DNA of 51,102 bases from a gamma proteobacterium endosymbiont of Lamellibrachia anaximandri. GTDB taxonomy: Bacteria > Pseudomonadota > Gammaproteobacteria > Chromatiales > Chromatiaceae. This document shows, piece after piece, positions 19,501 through 28,990 of the stretch (its first letter is position 1; each line of letters begins with the position of its first letter). The stretch is taken from contig JAESPE010000011.1 of assembly GCA_016756835.1 (NCBI GenBank), positions 1-51,102 on the forward strand, written 5' to 3'. Under the pieces are notes generated by a model that made no database searches, was not told the origin of the DNA, and saw only the letters and a program-made list of their open reading frames with translations. Made by a program: the position numbers and the translations under genes.

Positions 19501-20061
19501 AGCGGGTCGGGAAATGGTGGCGGTGGGCGCCGTCGTGGTGTTCCCGTCGTAGTGGCGGGACTGGTGGTGCAGACCAGCCACCGGCAGACCCAGCGGGGTT
19601 ATATGGGAACACTGTTGCTGGATGACCGCAGTGGCCGCATCGAAGCCACGCTGTTCAATGAAACCTACGAGTCCTATCGTGACCTGCTGGCCACAGACCG
19701 TATTCTGGTGGTTTCCGGCAGCCTGAACTATGACGAATACCGGGGAGGGCTGAGCATTCGGGTGGATAATGTGCTGGCGTTTGAACAGGCGCGGGCGCTC
19801 TATGCGGGCCATCTGGGTCTGAATGTCCAGCTCAACGGCAGTGATGCCGGTAGTTTCTGCCACGAACTGCAGCAGTTGCTGTCACCCTTCACCGGCGGGA
19901 CCACCGGGATCAAATTGCACTACCGCTCAGCCAGAGCCGAAGGCGATATCGTCCTGGGACAGGAGTGGCGGGTCGATCCGGTCGATGAGCTGCTGCGGCG
20001 CCTGGAACGGTTTCTGGGGAAGGGAAGTGTCAGCGTGGTCTACAACAAACGGTCACGCTAG
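16525..20061 (+). CDS. dnaE: DNA polymerase III alpha subunit
   Basis: This is the replicative polymerase catalytic subunit, 1178 residues. Domains in order: an N-terminal PHP domain (1-280; H-L-R-V-H-S-E-Y-S-L-V-D-G), the palm with catalytic Asp403 and Asp405 in P-D-F-D-V-D-F and Asp557 in V-K-F-D-F-L-G-L, the fingers, a helix-hairpin-helix region (about 820-900), an OB-fold (about 1000-1080) and the C-terminal tau-binding domain. The numbering is +2 relative to E. coli. No Shine-Dalgarno is visible before the ATG at 16525, while an extended -10 (TGCTAGAAT, 16507-16515) ends 9 nt upstream, so the transcript may have almost no leader. It is followed by accA after 56 bp. Confidence 0.98.
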   Translation: MEPAFIHLRVHSEYSLVDGLVRVKPLVAKLAEMGMPAVALTDQCNMFALVRFYQAALGAGVKPITGVDVWIRNPEDANTPFRLLLLVQNQVGYNNLTRLVSRSYREGQHLGRPMLEREWLDDGNADGLIALSGGREGDLGRALLAGNEENAQRLLAGWLGLFGDRYYLELTRTGRPEEEACLHASVALAEKFDVPVVATNDVRFLSPEDFEAHEVRVCIHDGRTLDDPRRPRLYNEQQYLRSSEEMQTLFADIPEALENSVEIARRCNIELTLGKNYLPDFPIPEGMTIDEYFAAESQKGLEWRLEQIFDTTVAEFSEQRKVYDERLQIELGVINNMGFPGYFLIVADFIQWAKDNDIPVGPGRGSGAGSLAAYALKITDLDPIEHELLFERFLNPERVSMPDFDVDFCMDKRDRVIDYVARTYGRDSVSQIITYGSMAAKAVVRDVGRVLGHPYGFTDRVAKMVPFEIGMTLKKALEESEDLKQAYETDEEVTELIKMARKLEGCARNAGKHAGGVVISPGLLTDFTPLYCEAGGEGLVTQFDKDDVEKVGLVKFDFLGLRTLTIVDWALKTVNAGRAEIGEEPIDITAIDMADKAAFKLLLSAETTAVFQLESRGMKELVKKLKPDCFDDITALVALFRPGPLQSGMVDNFIARKHGKEKISYPDANYQHESLKPILDATYGVILYQEQVMQIAQVLAGYSLGGADMLRRAMGKKKLEEMAKQRAVFKEGAEKNGVDPGLAMKIFDLVEKFAGYGFNKSHSAAYALVSYQTMWLKAHYPAAFMAAVCSADMDNTDKVVPLIEECRRMKLKVEPPQVNISEYKFTIDGENKVVYGLGAIKGVGESAIECIIQERKDNGAFKDIFEYCRRIDLKRVNRRVLESLVRAGALDGLGANRATLMMQLPLALKMAEQHHEDLARGQNDLFGMGDPQPATANEPQVVPDDVEEWEDEQRLQGEKETLGLYLTGHPIDRYEAELRQIAGTSIADLSLDSGSGNGGGGRRRGVPVVVAGLVVQTSHRQTQRGYMGTLLLDDRSGRIEATLFNETYESYRDLLATDRILVVSGSLNYDEYRGGLSIRVDNVLAFEQARALYAGHLGLNVQLNGSDAGSFCHELQQLLSPFTGGTTGIKLHYRSARAEGDIVLGQEWRVDPVDELLRRLERFLGKGSVSVVYNKRSR

Positions 20062-20105
20062 GGGTCTGGCCCCAGTTGAGACTGTCCTAAAAAAAACATT
20101 TCCGG

Positions 20106-20111
20106 TATAGT
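20106..20111 (+). promoter_or_regulatory. Possible -10 hexamer just before accA
   Basis: TATAGT lies 6 nt before the accA ATG, and no Shine-Dalgarno or good -35 is present. If it is used, accA would be transcribed as a leaderless mRNA. Confidence 0.25.
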
Positions 20112-20117
20112 CCGCGC

Positions 20118-21077
20118 ATGGATCTGAACTTTCTCGAATTTGAGCAGCCGATCGCCGAACTTGAGGCGAAAATCGAAGAGCTTCGCCTGGTGGGCGACGA
20201 CAATGAGATCAACATTCAGGACGAGATAACCCGTCTTGAAAGCAAGAGTCGTACGCTCACGGAATCGATCTTTTCCGGTCTTAAACCCTGGCAGATATCC
20301 CAGCTCGCCCGGCATCCCCAACGTCCCTATCTGCTGGATTATGTCGGCCGGATATTCGACGAGTTCCATGAACTCCACGGAGACCGCACCTTTGCCGATG
20401 ACCATGCCATTGTTGGCGGTCTCGCGCGTATCGATGGTCAGCCGGTGATGGTGATCGGCCAGCAGAAAGGCCGTGATACCAAGGATAAGCTGCATAGAAA
20501 TTTCGGCATGCCCCGTCCGGAAGGTTATCGCAAGGCACTGCGACTGATGGAGATGGCGGAGCGGTTTCAACTGCCGATCCTCACCTTTATCGACACACCC
20601 GGCGCCTATCCCGGCGTGGGTGCCGAAGAGCGCGGACAGAGCGAGGCGATTGCCAGAAACCTGAAGGTGATGTCCGGTCTGCGTACCCCGATCATCTGCA
20701 CCGTGATCGGTGAAGGTGGATCCGGCGGCGCGTTGGCCATCGGTGTTGGAGATCGGGTGATGATGCTGGAATACAGCACCTATTCTGTGATCTCGCCGGA
20801 GGGGTGTGCTTCCATTCTGTGGAAGAGTGCAGAAAAGGCCCCCCTTGCCGCAGAGGCAATGGGTATCACCTCCGATCGACTGAAAGCGTTGAATTTGATC
20901 GATGAGATCATTCCCGAACCTCTGGGCAGTGCCCACAGGGACTTGGAGACGATGTCAAAGAATCTCAAGCACTCCCTGCTGGAAGGGCTGGAGAATCTGC
21001 GTAGCATGGCCATCGACAAACTGCTGGACACCCGCTATCAGCGCCTGATGCAGTACGGTCAGTTCAGCGGAGAGTAG
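20118..21077 (+). CDS. accA: Acetyl-CoA carboxylase, carboxyltransferase subunit alpha
   Basis: With AccD this subunit transfers CO2 from carboxybiotin to acetyl-CoA, the committed step of fatty-acid synthesis. The product has 319 residues, as in E. coli. It starts [12 protein letters not shown], followed by an N-terminal helical region. The crotonase-like carboxyltransferase core has the oxyanion/CoA motifs D-T-P-G-A-Y-P-G and [12 protein letters not shown], and P-E-G-C-A-S-I-L-W. It sits between dnaE and tilS, the usual gammaproteobacterial neighbourhood. Confidence 0.98.
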   Translation: MDLNFLEFEQPIAELEAKIEELRLVGDDNEINIQDEITRLESKSRTLTESIFSGLKPWQISQLARHPQRPYLLDYVGRIFDEFHELHGDRTFADDHAIVGGLARIDGQPVMVIGQQKGRDTKDKLHRNFGMPRPEGYRKALRLMEMAERFQLPILTFIDTPGAYPGVGAEERGQSEAIARNLKVMSGLRTPIICTVIGEGGSGGALAIGVGDRVMMLEYSTYSVISPEGCASILWKSAEKAPLAAEAMGITSDRLKALNLIDEIIPEPLGSAHRDLETMSKNLKHSLLEGLENLRSMAIDKLLDTRYQRLMQYGQFSGE

Positions 21078-21099
21078 TTCCTCTTTTCCGCCATCCTGT

Positions 21100-22467
21100 A
21101 TGGAATTTTCTCCGGCCCGCCTGCTCGAAGGGATGCCGCAACTGCCCCGTTCCGGTGGCTGCTATGTCGCCTTTAGTGGTGGCCTCGATTCGACAGTTTT
21201 ACTACACGCGCTTGTTTGTATTCGCGACCGGATTCCCGGTGAACTCAAAGCCATCCATATCCACCACGGACTCCAGTCTGAAGCGGATGCCTGGGGTGAC
21301 CACTGCCGTGATTTCGCGGCAGCCTGTGACGTTCCCTATCATCAAGTCAATCTGGCGCTGACTCCGTCCGCAGGCGAGAGTATCGAGGCGCTGGCGCGTG
21401 AGGCGCGCTACCGGGTTTTGGCTGATCTGCTGCAGTCCGATGACTGGCTGCTTACCGCCCAACACCAGGATGACCAGGCAGAGACCCTGCTGCTGCAACT
21501 GCTGCGCGGCAGCGGGCCCGCTGGTCTGGCGGCGATGGCGAAAACGTCCCGGCTTGGAAAGGGGTGGCTGCAACGTCCCCTGCTCGGTTTTACCCGGCAG
21601 GCACTCGAAACCTATGCGCGGCGCGAAGGTTTGACTTGGGTGGAGGATCCCAGCAACCGCGACCTCGGATTTTCCCGGAACTATCTGCGTCATGAAATCA
21701 TGCCGCGTATTCAGGTGCACTGGCCAGCTGCCAGTGCGACGCTTTCACGAAGTGCGGGGCTCTGTGCCGATGCCCAGGTGCTGATCGATGAGTTGGCGGC
21801 GGAAGATCTGCAACGGTGTCGTGGTTCTGCGTCTGGAAGGTTGTCGGTGAAGTCCCTCAGTCGACTCTCTGAGCCGAGAATCCGCAGTCTGCTGCGGCAT
21901 TGGGTTCTGGAGCAGGGTGCCGCAGCGCCTGGTTATCGGCACCTGCAGCGCATGTTGGATGAGTGTGTACTGGGACGTGCGGACGCCAGCCCGCTGGTGG
22001 GCTGGGGGGGGATGGAGGTGCGCCGTTATCGGGATGACCTTTTTCTTGGTCCCCGGCTGCTCCCCCATGATGCTGGATTATGCCTGAGTTGGAATGGTGA
22101 AGCGGCGTTGACACTGCCGTCCGGCCTGGGAAGGCTGGAGGTCTCTCTCTCCGAACATGGGGTCGATGCGGAAGCGTGGCAAAACGGTCGTATCGAGGTG
22201 AGATTCCGCCGGGGCGGTGAGCGCTGTCGCCCGGCGGGTGACGGTTTTCACCGTTCCCTGAAGCAGTTGTTTCAGACCTGGGGTGTACCGCCTTGGATGC
22301 GGGATCGTATCCCTTTGATCTTCCTGGATGGTGAGTTGGCGGTTATCCCTGGGTTTGCCGTTTGCCAGCCCTTTGCGTCTGCGGAAGGTGGTGCTGCGGT
22401 CAAACTGTATTGGAGTGAAGTAGGCCCGATCAAGCGTAGCGGATCGGGCGGGCTGGAATTGACATGA
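21100..22467 (+). CDS. tilS: tRNA(Ile)-lysidine synthase
   Basis: TilS converts the wobble cytidine of the CAU-anticodon tRNA-Ile to lysidine, so that it reads AUA and not AUG. It is an N-type ATP pyrophosphatase; the P-loop S-G-G-L-D-S is at residues 26-31 (455 in total). The substrate-binding TilS and TilS-C domains follow (about 250-440). The last 16 or so residues (E-V-G-P-I-K-R-S-G-S-G-G-L-E-L-T) are read largely from a palindromic repeat that starts at 22420 inside the gene, so the natural C-terminus was replaced or extended by the repeat. The catalytic core is unaffected. It lies 22 bp after accA. Confidence 0.95.
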   Translation: MEFSPARLLEGMPQLPRSGGCYVAFSGGLDSTVLLHALVCIRDRIPGELKAIHIHHGLQSEADAWGDHCRDFAAACDVPYHQVNLALTPSAGESIEALAREARYRVLADLLQSDDWLLTAQHQDDQAETLLLQLLRGSGPAGLAAMAKTSRLGKGWLQRPLLGFTRQALETYARREGLTWVEDPSNRDLGFSRNYLRHEIMPRIQVHWPAASATLSRSAGLCADAQVLIDELAAEDLQRCRGSASGRLSVKSLSRLSEPRIRSLLRHWVLEQGAAAPGYRHLQRMLDECVLGRADASPLVGWGGMEVRRYRDDLFLGPRLLPHDAGLCLSWNGEAALTLPSGLGRLEVSLSEHGVDAEAWQNGRIEVRFRRGGERCRPAGDGFHRSLKQLFQTWGVPPWMRDRIPLIFLDGELAVIPGFAVCQPFASAEGGAAVKLYWSEVGPIKRSGSGGLELT

Positions 22468-22508
22468 TCTTTGAGGTTGCCGGTTCCGCTACGCTTGAAC
22501 CGGCCTAC
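22420..22508. repeat. GTAGGCC-type palindromic repeat pair (family B, copy 3)
   Basis: Left arm 22420-22449 (stem GCCCGATC/GATCGGGC) lies inside the tilS 3' end. Right arm 22479-22508, inverted (stem GCCGGTTC/GAACCGGC), supplies the TAG stop of the DUF692 gene. Both loops are AAGCGTAGCG. The element is 89 bp with the same arm order and spacing as 13891-13979. Confidence 0.9.
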
Positions 22509-23341
22509 GTCTGGCTGGCAATAGCCCTGGCTTGCGCCAGCTCTTCGACCAGTACTTCCAGCGGGGGAATATCATCATTGCGTTCGATCATGGTGGCGAC
22601 CCTGCCGGTATATTTCAGCGTGTCGCGGTAGAGTTGCCAGATTGGATCTGACTTTACCGCTTCTGCGGGATCGACCTTGCGTTCCACATTGCTGGCCGGC
22701 GGGGCGAGATGAATCTGCCGGATGCGCTGGGCCGGCAGGTTGCGCACAAATGCCATAGGTTCCAGCCCCAGTTTGTTGCAGTTCGACAGGACATTGTTCA
22801 GATCCAGCAGGATCAGCGAGTCGGAGGCTTCGGCAACTGCCGTCATGAAATCCCACTCCGGCATCTGATCACCACTCTCCTGATGATAGGCCGAGATATT
22901 CTCCAGCATGAGACGTCTGCCCAGTCTCTCCTGAACCTCGCGAATACGGGGGCTCAGGTGATCGATCATCTCAAGCGTTCTGGGCAGGGGACGCAGATCA
23001 TAGCTGTGGGACTGGCCCGGCAGTGTCCAGCAGAGGTGGTCGGAAACTGCGCTGGGTTCCACGCGCTGCATTAGATTTTTGAGCTGCTTGATATAAGCCT
23101 CATCCAGCGGATCCGGCCCCCCAATTGAGAGCCCTGCGCCGTGCATGAGCAGGGGATATGCAGCGCGGATCTGCAGCAGCTGATCCATCGTTTCTTCATC
23201 GGCATCCAGATAGCTGTCGGAGAGAATTTCGAACCAGTCTACGGCCGGACGCTGTGCTATGACCGGTCTGACCAGTTCGCGCCGCAAGCCTAGGCCAAAG
23301 CCGGGATCGGTTCTATTATTGGCAGGATCGTCGATAGTCAT
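22505..23341 (-). CDS. DUF692/MNIO family (multinuclear iron oxidase-like) protein
   Basis: This 278-residue TIM-barrel protein belongs to the DUF692 family, whose studied members (MbnB and relatives) use two or three iron ions to modify peptide cysteines. Candidate ligands in place are His67 (L-M-H-G-A-G), Asp101-His102 (S-D-H-L-C-W), Glu147 (L-E-N-I-S), Asp180/Asn182 (L-D-L-N-N-V), His211 (Q-I-H-L-A) and Glu253 (I-E-R-N-D-D-I-P-P). After His211 the usual H-L-A-G-H and following D-x-H are missing (H-L-A-P-P-A-S-N). The ATG at 23341 was chosen because family homology begins about ten residues later. The frame is open upstream but runs antisense to trxC. No precursor peptide or DUF2063 partner is adjacent. 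The TAG stop is provided by a palindromic repeat. Confidence 0.85.
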   Translation of the reverse strand: MTIDDPANNRTDPGFGLGLRRELVRPVIAQRPAVDWFEILSDSYLDADEETMDQLLQIRAAYPLLMHGAGLSIGGPDPLDEAYIKQLKNLMQRVEPSAVSDHLCWTLPGQSHSYDLRPLPRTLEMIDHLSPRIREVQERLGRRLMLENISAYHQESGDQMPEWDFMTAVAEASDSLILLDLNNVLSNCNKLGLEPMAFVRNLPAQRIRQIHLAPPASNVERKVDPAEAVKSDPIWQLYRDTLKYTGRVATMIERNDDIPPLEVLVEELAQARAIASQT

Positions 23342-23470
23342 GATAGGGGCATCTGTTGAGACCAGCACTATTATTATACCGGTTTGTGCTTGATTGGTAC
23401 CGCCTTGAAATCGAGAGATAGCCCCCCATTTATAGACGGGATTTGATAAACTTTTTCGGGGATTGAGTTC

Positions 23471-23914
23471 ATGTCGGAAGCAATGCATATCGTCTGCCCC
23501 CATTGTGGCGGCGTCAATCGGGTTCCAGCGGCGCGGCTGAAAGATGGCGCCAACTGCGGCAAGTGCCATAACCCTCTGTTTACGCAGCAGCCGATCGCAT
23601 TGGATGGGACGCAATTCCAACGCCACAGTCAGAAGAGCGATATCCCGCTGCTGGTCGATTTCTGGGCCTCTTGGTGCGGTCCCTGCAAAATGATGGCACC
23701 GGCTTTCGAGCAGGCTGCGGCGCAACTCGAACCGCAGGTGAGGCTGGCAAAGGTGAATACGGAAGAGCAGCAGCAGTTGGCAGCGCAGTTCGGTATCCGC
23801 AGTATTCCCACATTGATGCTACTGCATAGGGGCAGGGAGGTTGCCCGGCAGCCTGGAGCCATGGATGCCGGAGGCATCATTAACTGGACCAGGCAACATC
23901 TTTCGGATCTTTAG
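23471..23914 (+). CDS. trxC: Thioredoxin 2 (zinc-binding)
   Basis: This 147-residue cytoplasmic disulphide reductase has an N-terminal zinc ribbon with Cys9, Cys12 (C-P-H-C), Cys29 and Cys32 (C-G-K-C). A thioredoxin fold follows with the active site W-C-G-P-C at 68-72 and the cis-proline in S-I-P-T. This architecture is TrxC, typically induced by oxidative stress and reduced by TrxB. The gene is divergent from the DUF692 gene (129-bp gap) and lies upstream of carA, where many relatives carry dapB. Confidence 0.93.
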   Translation: MSEAMHIVCPHCGGVNRVPAARLKDGANCGKCHNPLFTQQPIALDGTQFQRHSQKSDIPLLVDFWASWCGPCKMMAPAFEQAAAQLEPQVRLAKVNTEEQQQLAAQFGIRSIPTLMLLHRGREVARQPGAMDAGGIINWTRQHLSDL

Positions 23915-24029
23915 GCGGTTTATTCGGCGGTGGCTTATCCACATAGACAGAATTGCTCTCTTTCAAGTAGAATCGCCCTGGTTTGACGTGGCACTTTCGG
24001 CCACTGATCCCAAACGATTCAATTGGAAC

Positions 24030-24053
24030 GGGGTAAGCCGCAGGGCTTATCCC
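24030..24053 (+). other. Hairpin in the carA leader
   Basis: A 10-bp stem with one G-T pair (GGGGTAAGCC with GGCTTATCCC, 4-nt loop) ends 29 nt before the carA start codon. The following GTTTCG is not a T-run, so a classical attenuator is not shown. It may be an mRNA structure or operator. Confidence 0.4.
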
Positions 24054-24081
24054 GTTTCGTGCGCCCGCAGCGGAGGAATTT

Positions 24082-25224
24082 TTGAACAAGCCAGCAGTTC
24101 TGGTCCTGGAAGACGGTACCACTTTTCGGGGCGAAGCCATTGGTGCAGATGGGCAGTCTGTCGGTGAGGTGGTCTTCAACACGGCCATGACCGGCTATCA
24201 GGAGATCCTTACCGATCCCTCCTACAGCCGTCAGATCGTGACCCTGACCTATCCCCACATAGGAAATACCGGCGCCAATGAGGATGATGAAGAGTCGGGG
24301 CATATCCATGCTGCCGGCCTGGTGATTCGCGATCTTCCCCTTTTGAGCAGCAACTGGCGGAGCCAGGAGGCGTTGGATGTCTACCTGCGGCGCAACAATA
24401 TCGTCGCTATTGCCGGTATCGACACCCGCAAGCTGACCCGGATCCTGCGGGAGAAAGGGGCACAGAGCGGTTGCATCCTGGCGGGTGACGATGTTGACGA
24501 ACAGGCGGCACTGGAGGCGGCAAAGAGTTTTCCTGGTCTTAAGGGCATGGATCTGGCGAAAGAGGTTACCACCGATACCCCATACGAATGGGCTCAGGGC
24601 AGTTGGTCCCTTGAGGGTGGAATGCCTGAGGCCGAACATCCTATCGAAGAGAAATTACCGCTGCATGTGGTGGCCTATGACTATGGGGTCAAACGCAATA
24701 TTCTGCGCATGCTGGTGGATCGGGGCTGCCGCCTGACGGTGGTACCGGCCCAGATGTCCGCGAAGGATGTGCTTGCCATGAATCCGGATGGGGTTTTCCT
24801 CTCCAATGGGCCAGGCGATCCGGAGCCCTGCGACTATGCTATCGACGCGATCCAGGAGATTGTCGATACAGGTACGCCGGTGTTCGGTATCTGTCTGGGA
24901 CATCAGCTGTTGTCACTTGCCAGCGGCGCCAGGACGGCCAAGATGAAATTCGGCCACCACGGCGCGAATCATCCAGTGCAGGATCTGGCTGAAAAGACGG
25001 TCATGATCAGCAGCCAGAACCACGGCTTTGCTGTGGATGGGGAGAGCCTGCCCGAGACTTTGAGAGCAACCCATCGCTCACTTTTCGACGGTTCGTTGCA
25101 GGGTATCCACCGTACCGACAAACCTGCTTTCGGCTTTCAGGGTCATCCTGAAGCCAGTCCCGGTCCCCACGACGTGGCGCCGGTGTTCGATCACTTCATC
25201 GAGTTGATGAAGACGGAAAATTGA
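24082..25224 (+). CDS. carA: Carbamoyl-phosphate synthase, small (glutaminase) subunit
   Basis: This subunit hydrolyses glutamine and passes ammonia to CarB, feeding arginine and pyrimidine synthesis. The product has 380 residues, close to E. coli (382). The start is TTG at 24082 with GGAGG 5 nt upstream; the family starts with a short basic stretch before A-V-L-V-L-E-D-G. The N-terminal domain is followed by a class I glutamine amidotransferase with nucleophile Cys271 in G-I-C-L-G-H-Q and catalytic His/Glu in G-H-P-E-A-S-P-G. It is 44 bp before carB. Confidence 0.98.
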   Translation: MNKPAVLVLEDGTTFRGEAIGADGQSVGEVVFNTAMTGYQEILTDPSYSRQIVTLTYPHIGNTGANEDDEESGHIHAAGLVIRDLPLLSSNWRSQEALDVYLRRNNIVAIAGIDTRKLTRILREKGAQSGCILAGDDVDEQAALEAAKSFPGLKGMDLAKEVTTDTPYEWAQGSWSLEGGMPEAEHPIEEKLPLHVVAYDYGVKRNILRMLVDRGCRLTVVPAQMSAKDVLAMNPDGVFLSNGPGDPEPCDYAIDAIQEIVDTGTPVFGICLGHQLLSLASGARTAKMKFGHHGANHPVQDLAEKTVMISSQNHGFAVDGESLPETLRATHRSLFDGSLQGIHRTDKPAFGFQGHPEASPGPHDVAPVFDHFIELMKTEN

Positions 25225-25268
25225 ATTAGCCGCAGGAATCGCGGCTGATTATCCAACGGTTCGAGTAA

Positions 25269-28200
25269 ATGCCAAAACGTACAGACATACAAAGCATCCT
25301 GATTATCGGCGCCGGTCCCATTGTGATCGGTCAGGCCTGTGAGTTCGACTACTCTGGCGCCCAGGCCTGCAAAGCGTTGCGGGAAGAGGGTTTCCGGGTT
25401 GTCCTGGTGAACTCCAATCCGGCGACCATTATGACCGATCCCGATACGGCGGATGCGGTCTATATCGAACCCATCACCTGGGAGACGGTGGCGCGCATTA
25501 TCGAAAAGGAGCGCCCCGACGTTCTGCTGCCCACCATGGGTGGTCAGACGGCCCTCAACTGCGCCCTCGATCTGGTGCGCGAAGGGGTGCTTGAAAAGTT
25601 TGGCGTGGAGATGATCGGCGCCTCCAGGGAAGCGATCGACAAGGCTGAAGATCGCGATCTGTTCCGTAAGGCGATGCGCAAGATCGGTCTTGATATGCCT
25701 CGCTCGGCCATTGCGCACAGCATGGAAGAGGCGAATCAGGTACAGGTCGGCATCGGTTTTCCGACGATCATTCGTCCCTCCTTTACCATGGGCGGCAGTG
25801 GTGGTGGTATCGCCTACAATGCGGAAGAGTTCGTCGAAATCTGTGAGCGGGGGCTCGATCTCTCCCCCACCAGTGAACTCCTGATCGAAGAGTCGATCCT
25901 CGGTTGGAAAGAGTATGAGATGGAGGTGGTGCGGGACCGCAAGGACAACTGCATCATCATCTGTTCCATCGAAAACCTGGATCCGATGGGGGTGCACACC
26001 GGTGATTCCATTACTGTTGCACCGGCTCAGACCCTCACCGACAAAGAGTATCAGATCATGCGTAACGCCTCGCTGGCGGTACTGCGTGAGATCGGGGTGG
26101 AGACCGGTGGTTCAAACGTGCAGTTCGCCATCAACCCGGAAGACGGGCGCATGATCATCATCGAGATGAATCCCCGCGTCTCCCGCTCCTCGGCGCTGGC
26201 TTCCAAGGCCACCGGTTTTCCCATCGCCAAGGTGGCGGCCAAGCTGGCGGTGGGTTACACCCTCGATGAGTTGCAGAATGAGATTACCGGCGGCGCCACG
26301 CCCGCCTCTTTCGAGCCGGCCATAGACTATGTGGTCACCAAGGTGCCACGCTTCGCCTTCGAAAAGTTTCCGTTGGCGGATGATCGGCTCACCACCCAGA
26401 TGAAGTCGGTGGGCGAGGTGATGGCCATCGGTCGCACCTTCCAGGAGTCACTGCAGAAGGCCTTGCGGGGACTGGAGACCGGTAAGTTTGGCCTCTGTGA
26501 GGTCGTCGATCTGGAAGAGAAGGATGTCAAATACACCCTGATACGCGAGATGAGTCTGCCGGGGCCGGAACGTCTCTGGTATGTGGCGGACGCCCTCCGG
26601 TGGGGCATGAGCCTGGAAGAGGTTCACGAGCACAGCCGCATCGACCCCTGGTTCCTGGTGCAGATCGAAGAGTTGGTAACCCTCGAAGATCAAGTCAGGG
26701 CGCAGGGACTGGAGGCACTGGATGAGCATCGGTTGCGCTACCTGAAACGCAAGGGTTTTGCCGACAAGCGACTCGCGACTTTGACTGGTGCTACCGAAGC
26801 GGAGGTTCGTGAGTTGCGACGGGCAGCCGGGATCAGGCCGGTATTCAAGCGGGTCGATACCTGTGCGGCGGAGTTTGCCACCAGTACCGCTTACATGTAC
26901 TCCACCTATGAGGATGAGTGCGAGGCAGAGCCCAGCAGCCGCGACAAGATCATGGTGTTGGGCGGCGGTCCCAACCGGATCGGTCAGGGCATCGAATTCG
27001 ACTACTGCTGCGTGCATGCCGCCTTCGCTTTGCGCGATGATGGTTACGAGACCATCATGGTCAACTGTAACCCGGAGACGGTCTCCACCGACTACGATAC
27101 CTCGGACCGGCTCTATTTCGAGCCGTTGACCCTGGAAGATGTGCTGGAGATTATCGATAAAGAGCAGCCCAAGGGTGTGATCGTCCAGTACGGTGGTCAG
27201 ACACCATTGAATCTGGCGGAAGATCTGGAAGCCGCCGGTACACCGATCATCGGCACCAGTCCTGATGCCATCGATCTGGCGGAGGATCGCGAGCGTTTTC
27301 AGATGGCCGTGGAGCGACTGGGTCTGAAGCAGCCGCCGAACCGCACCGCCACCGACCCTGAACAGGCGGTTAAGCTGGCGGAAGAGATAGGTTATCCGCT
27401 GGTTGTCCGACCCTCTTATGTGCTGGGCGGACGTGCGATGGAGGTTGTCACCAACGAGAGTGATCTGCGCCGCTACATGCGCGAGGCGGTGAGTGTCTCC
27501 AACGACTCACCGGTGTTGCTGGACCACTTTCTCAGTGATGCCATCGAAGTGGATGTCGACGCCATCTGCGATGGTAAGGATGTGGTGATCGGCGGTATCA
27601 TGGAACATATCGAGCAGGCTGGCGTACACTCGGGTGATTCCGCCTGCTCCCTGCCACCCTATACCCTGTCGGCTTCCGTGCAGGACAGGATGCGCGAACA
27701 GATCCGCAAGATGGCCCTGGAGCTTGGGGTCGTGGGTCTGATGAATACCCAGTTTGCCATCAAGGACGACGAAATCTACCTGCTGGAGGTCAACCCCCGA
27801 GCTTCCCGCACCGTGCCGTTTGTCTCCAAAGCTACCGGCGTCCAGTTGGCCAAGGTGGCTGCACGCTGCATGGCGGGTGTGAGTCTGGCGGAACAGGGTT
27901 TTACGGAAGAGGTGGTGCCTGAGATCTACTACGTCAAAGAGGCGGTATTTCCCTTCGTCAAGTTTCCCGGCGTCGATACCGTGCTGGGGCCGGAGATGAA
28001 ATCCACCGGTGAGGTGATGGGGGTCGGCAAGACCTTTGGTGAGGCCTTCAATAAGGCGATTCTTGGTGCCGGCTCTCGTCTGCCTGAGGGCGGCAGGGCA
28101 CTACTCAGTGTGCGTGACGCAGACAAAAAACGTGCTGCACGAGTGGCGGAGGATCTGATCGACCTTGGGTTTGAGGTCTGTGCTACTGGCGGTACAGCAA

Positions 28201-28478
28201 AAGTAATAATGGATGCGGGAATTAAATGTGCCAAAGTCAACAAGGTTAAGGAAGGGCGTCCGCACATCGTGGATATGATCAAGAACGAAGAGATATCCTT
28301 TATTGTCAACACGACTGAAGATGCCAAAGCCATTGCGGACTCTGCGGAGATTCGACGAGCTGCGCTACAGTATAAAGTCAATTACACAACCACCATCTCC
28401 GGCGCCGAGGCAACCTGTCTGGCGCTGAAACAGTTGGACGTAGTCGGCGTAAATCGCCTGCAGGATCTGCACGGCTGA
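25269..28478 (+). CDS. carB: Carbamoyl-phosphate synthase, large (synthetase) subunit
   Basis: This subunit makes carbamoyl phosphate from bicarbonate, ammonia and two ATP. At 1069 residues it has the usual duplicated structure: two ATP-grasp halves (about 1-400 and 555-935), each beginning with a G-x-G-P-x-x-I-G-Q motif (G-A-G-P-I-V-I-G-Q near 15; G-G-G-P-N-R-I-G-Q near 568). An oligomerisation domain lies between them, and a C-terminal MGS-like allosteric domain (about 940-1069) contains [13 protein letters not shown]. Ornithine/UMP/IMP control would act at that last domain. It is transcribed with carA and probably greA, 25 bp downstream. Confidence 0.98.
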   Translation: MPKRTDIQSILIIGAGPIVIGQACEFDYSGAQACKALREEGFRVVLVNSNPATIMTDPDTADAVYIEPITWETVARIIEKERPDVLLPTMGGQTALNCALDLVREGVLEKFGVEMIGASREAIDKAEDRDLFRKAMRKIGLDMPRSAIAHSMEEANQVQVGIGFPTIIRPSFTMGGSGGGIAYNAEEFVEICERGLDLSPTSELLIEESILGWKEYEMEVVRDRKDNCIIICSIENLDPMGVHTGDSITVAPAQTLTDKEYQIMRNASLAVLREIGVETGGSNVQFAINPEDGRMIIIEMNPRVSRSSALASKATGFPIAKVAAKLAVGYTLDELQNEITGGATPASFEPAIDYVVTKVPRFAFEKFPLADDRLTTQMKSVGEVMAIGRTFQESLQKALRGLETGKFGLCEVVDLEEKDVKYTLIREMSLPGPERLWYVADALRWGMSLEEVHEHSRIDPWFLVQIEELVTLEDQVRAQGLEALDEHRLRYLKRKGFADKRLATLTGATEAEVRELRRAAGIRPVFKRVDTCAAEFATSTAYMYSTYEDECEAEPSSRDKIMVLGGGPNRIGQGIEFDYCCVHAAFALRDDGYETIMVNCNPETVSTDYDTSDRLYFEPLTLEDVLEIIDKEQPKGVIVQYGGQTPLNLAEDLEAAGTPIIGTSPDAIDLAEDRERFQMAVERLGLKQPPNRTATDPEQAVKLAEEIGYPLVVRPSYVLGGRAMEVVTNESDLRRYMREAVSVSNDSPVLLDHFLSDAIEVDVDAICDGKDVVIGGIMEHIEQAGVHSGDSACSLPPYTLSASVQDRMREQIRKMALELGVVGLMNTQFAIKDDEIYLLEVNPRASRTVPFVSKATGVQLAKVAARCMAGVSLAEQGFTEEVVPEIYYVKEAVFPFVKFPGVDTVLGPEMKSTGEVMGVGKTFGEAFNKAILGAGSRLPEGGRALLSVRDADKKRAARVAEDLIDLGFEVCATGGTAKVIMDAGIKCAKVNKVKEGRPHIVDMIKNEEISFIVNTTEDAKAIADSAEIRRAALQYKVNYTTTISGAEATCLALKQLDVVGVNRLQDLHG

Positions 28479-28503
28479 TTGCAATGAGGCGAGGAGACAG
28501 AAT

Positions 28504-28980
28504 ATGAGCAAGGTACCTCTGACCGCCAGAGGCGCGGAGCGTCTGCAGGAAGAACTTGTTGAGCTTAAGCGGGTTGCCCGCCCCAAGGTGATCAAGGCGA
28601 TTGCCGAAGCCCGCGAACATGGCGATCTGAAAGAAAATGCTGAGTATCACGCCGCGCGTGAACAACAGGGTTTTATTGAGGGCCGTATCAAGGATCTGGA
28701 GGGTAAGCTGTCCCACGCCCAGATCATAGATGTCACCACCCTCAATGCCGGAGGCAAGGTGGTGTTCGGCGCCACCGTCGATGTGCTGGAACTCGACAAT
28801 GATGCGGAGTTGACCTACCAGATCGTCGGCGAAGATGAGGCGGATATCAAAAACGGTCTGATATCGGTCGGTTCACCTATTGCACGGGCGCTGATCGGCA
28901 AGTCCGAGGGCGATGACGTCTTTCTCGAGACGCCGGGTGGAGCGCGGGAGTTTGAGATACTGGACGTCCGTTACGTCTAA
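28504..28980 (+). CDS. greA: Transcription elongation factor GreA
   Basis: GreA enters the RNA polymerase secondary channel and stimulates cleavage of backtracked RNA. At 158 residues it matches E. coli. The N-terminal coiled coil carries the catalytic tip acidic residues in [10 protein letters not shown]. The C-terminal FKBP-like domain has G-A-T-V-D-V-L-E-L and [17 protein letters not shown] precedes the ATG. It follows carB closely, and a degenerate palindromic repeat pair starts 10 nt after the stop, possibly separating it from the convergent yhbY. Confidence 0.98.
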   Translation: MSKVPLTARGAERLQEELVELKRVARPKVIKAIAEAREHGDLKENAEYHAAREQQGFIEGRIKDLEGKLSHAQIIDVTTLNAGGKVVFGATVDVLELDNDAELTYQIVGEDEADIKNGLISVGSPIARALIGKSEGDDVFLETPGGAREFEILDVRYV

Positions 28981-28990
28981 CACTCATTTT

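Noticed and set aside
23342-23725. Extending the DUF692 protein upstream of 23341
   Set aside because: That part is antisense to trxC and has no similarity to the family.
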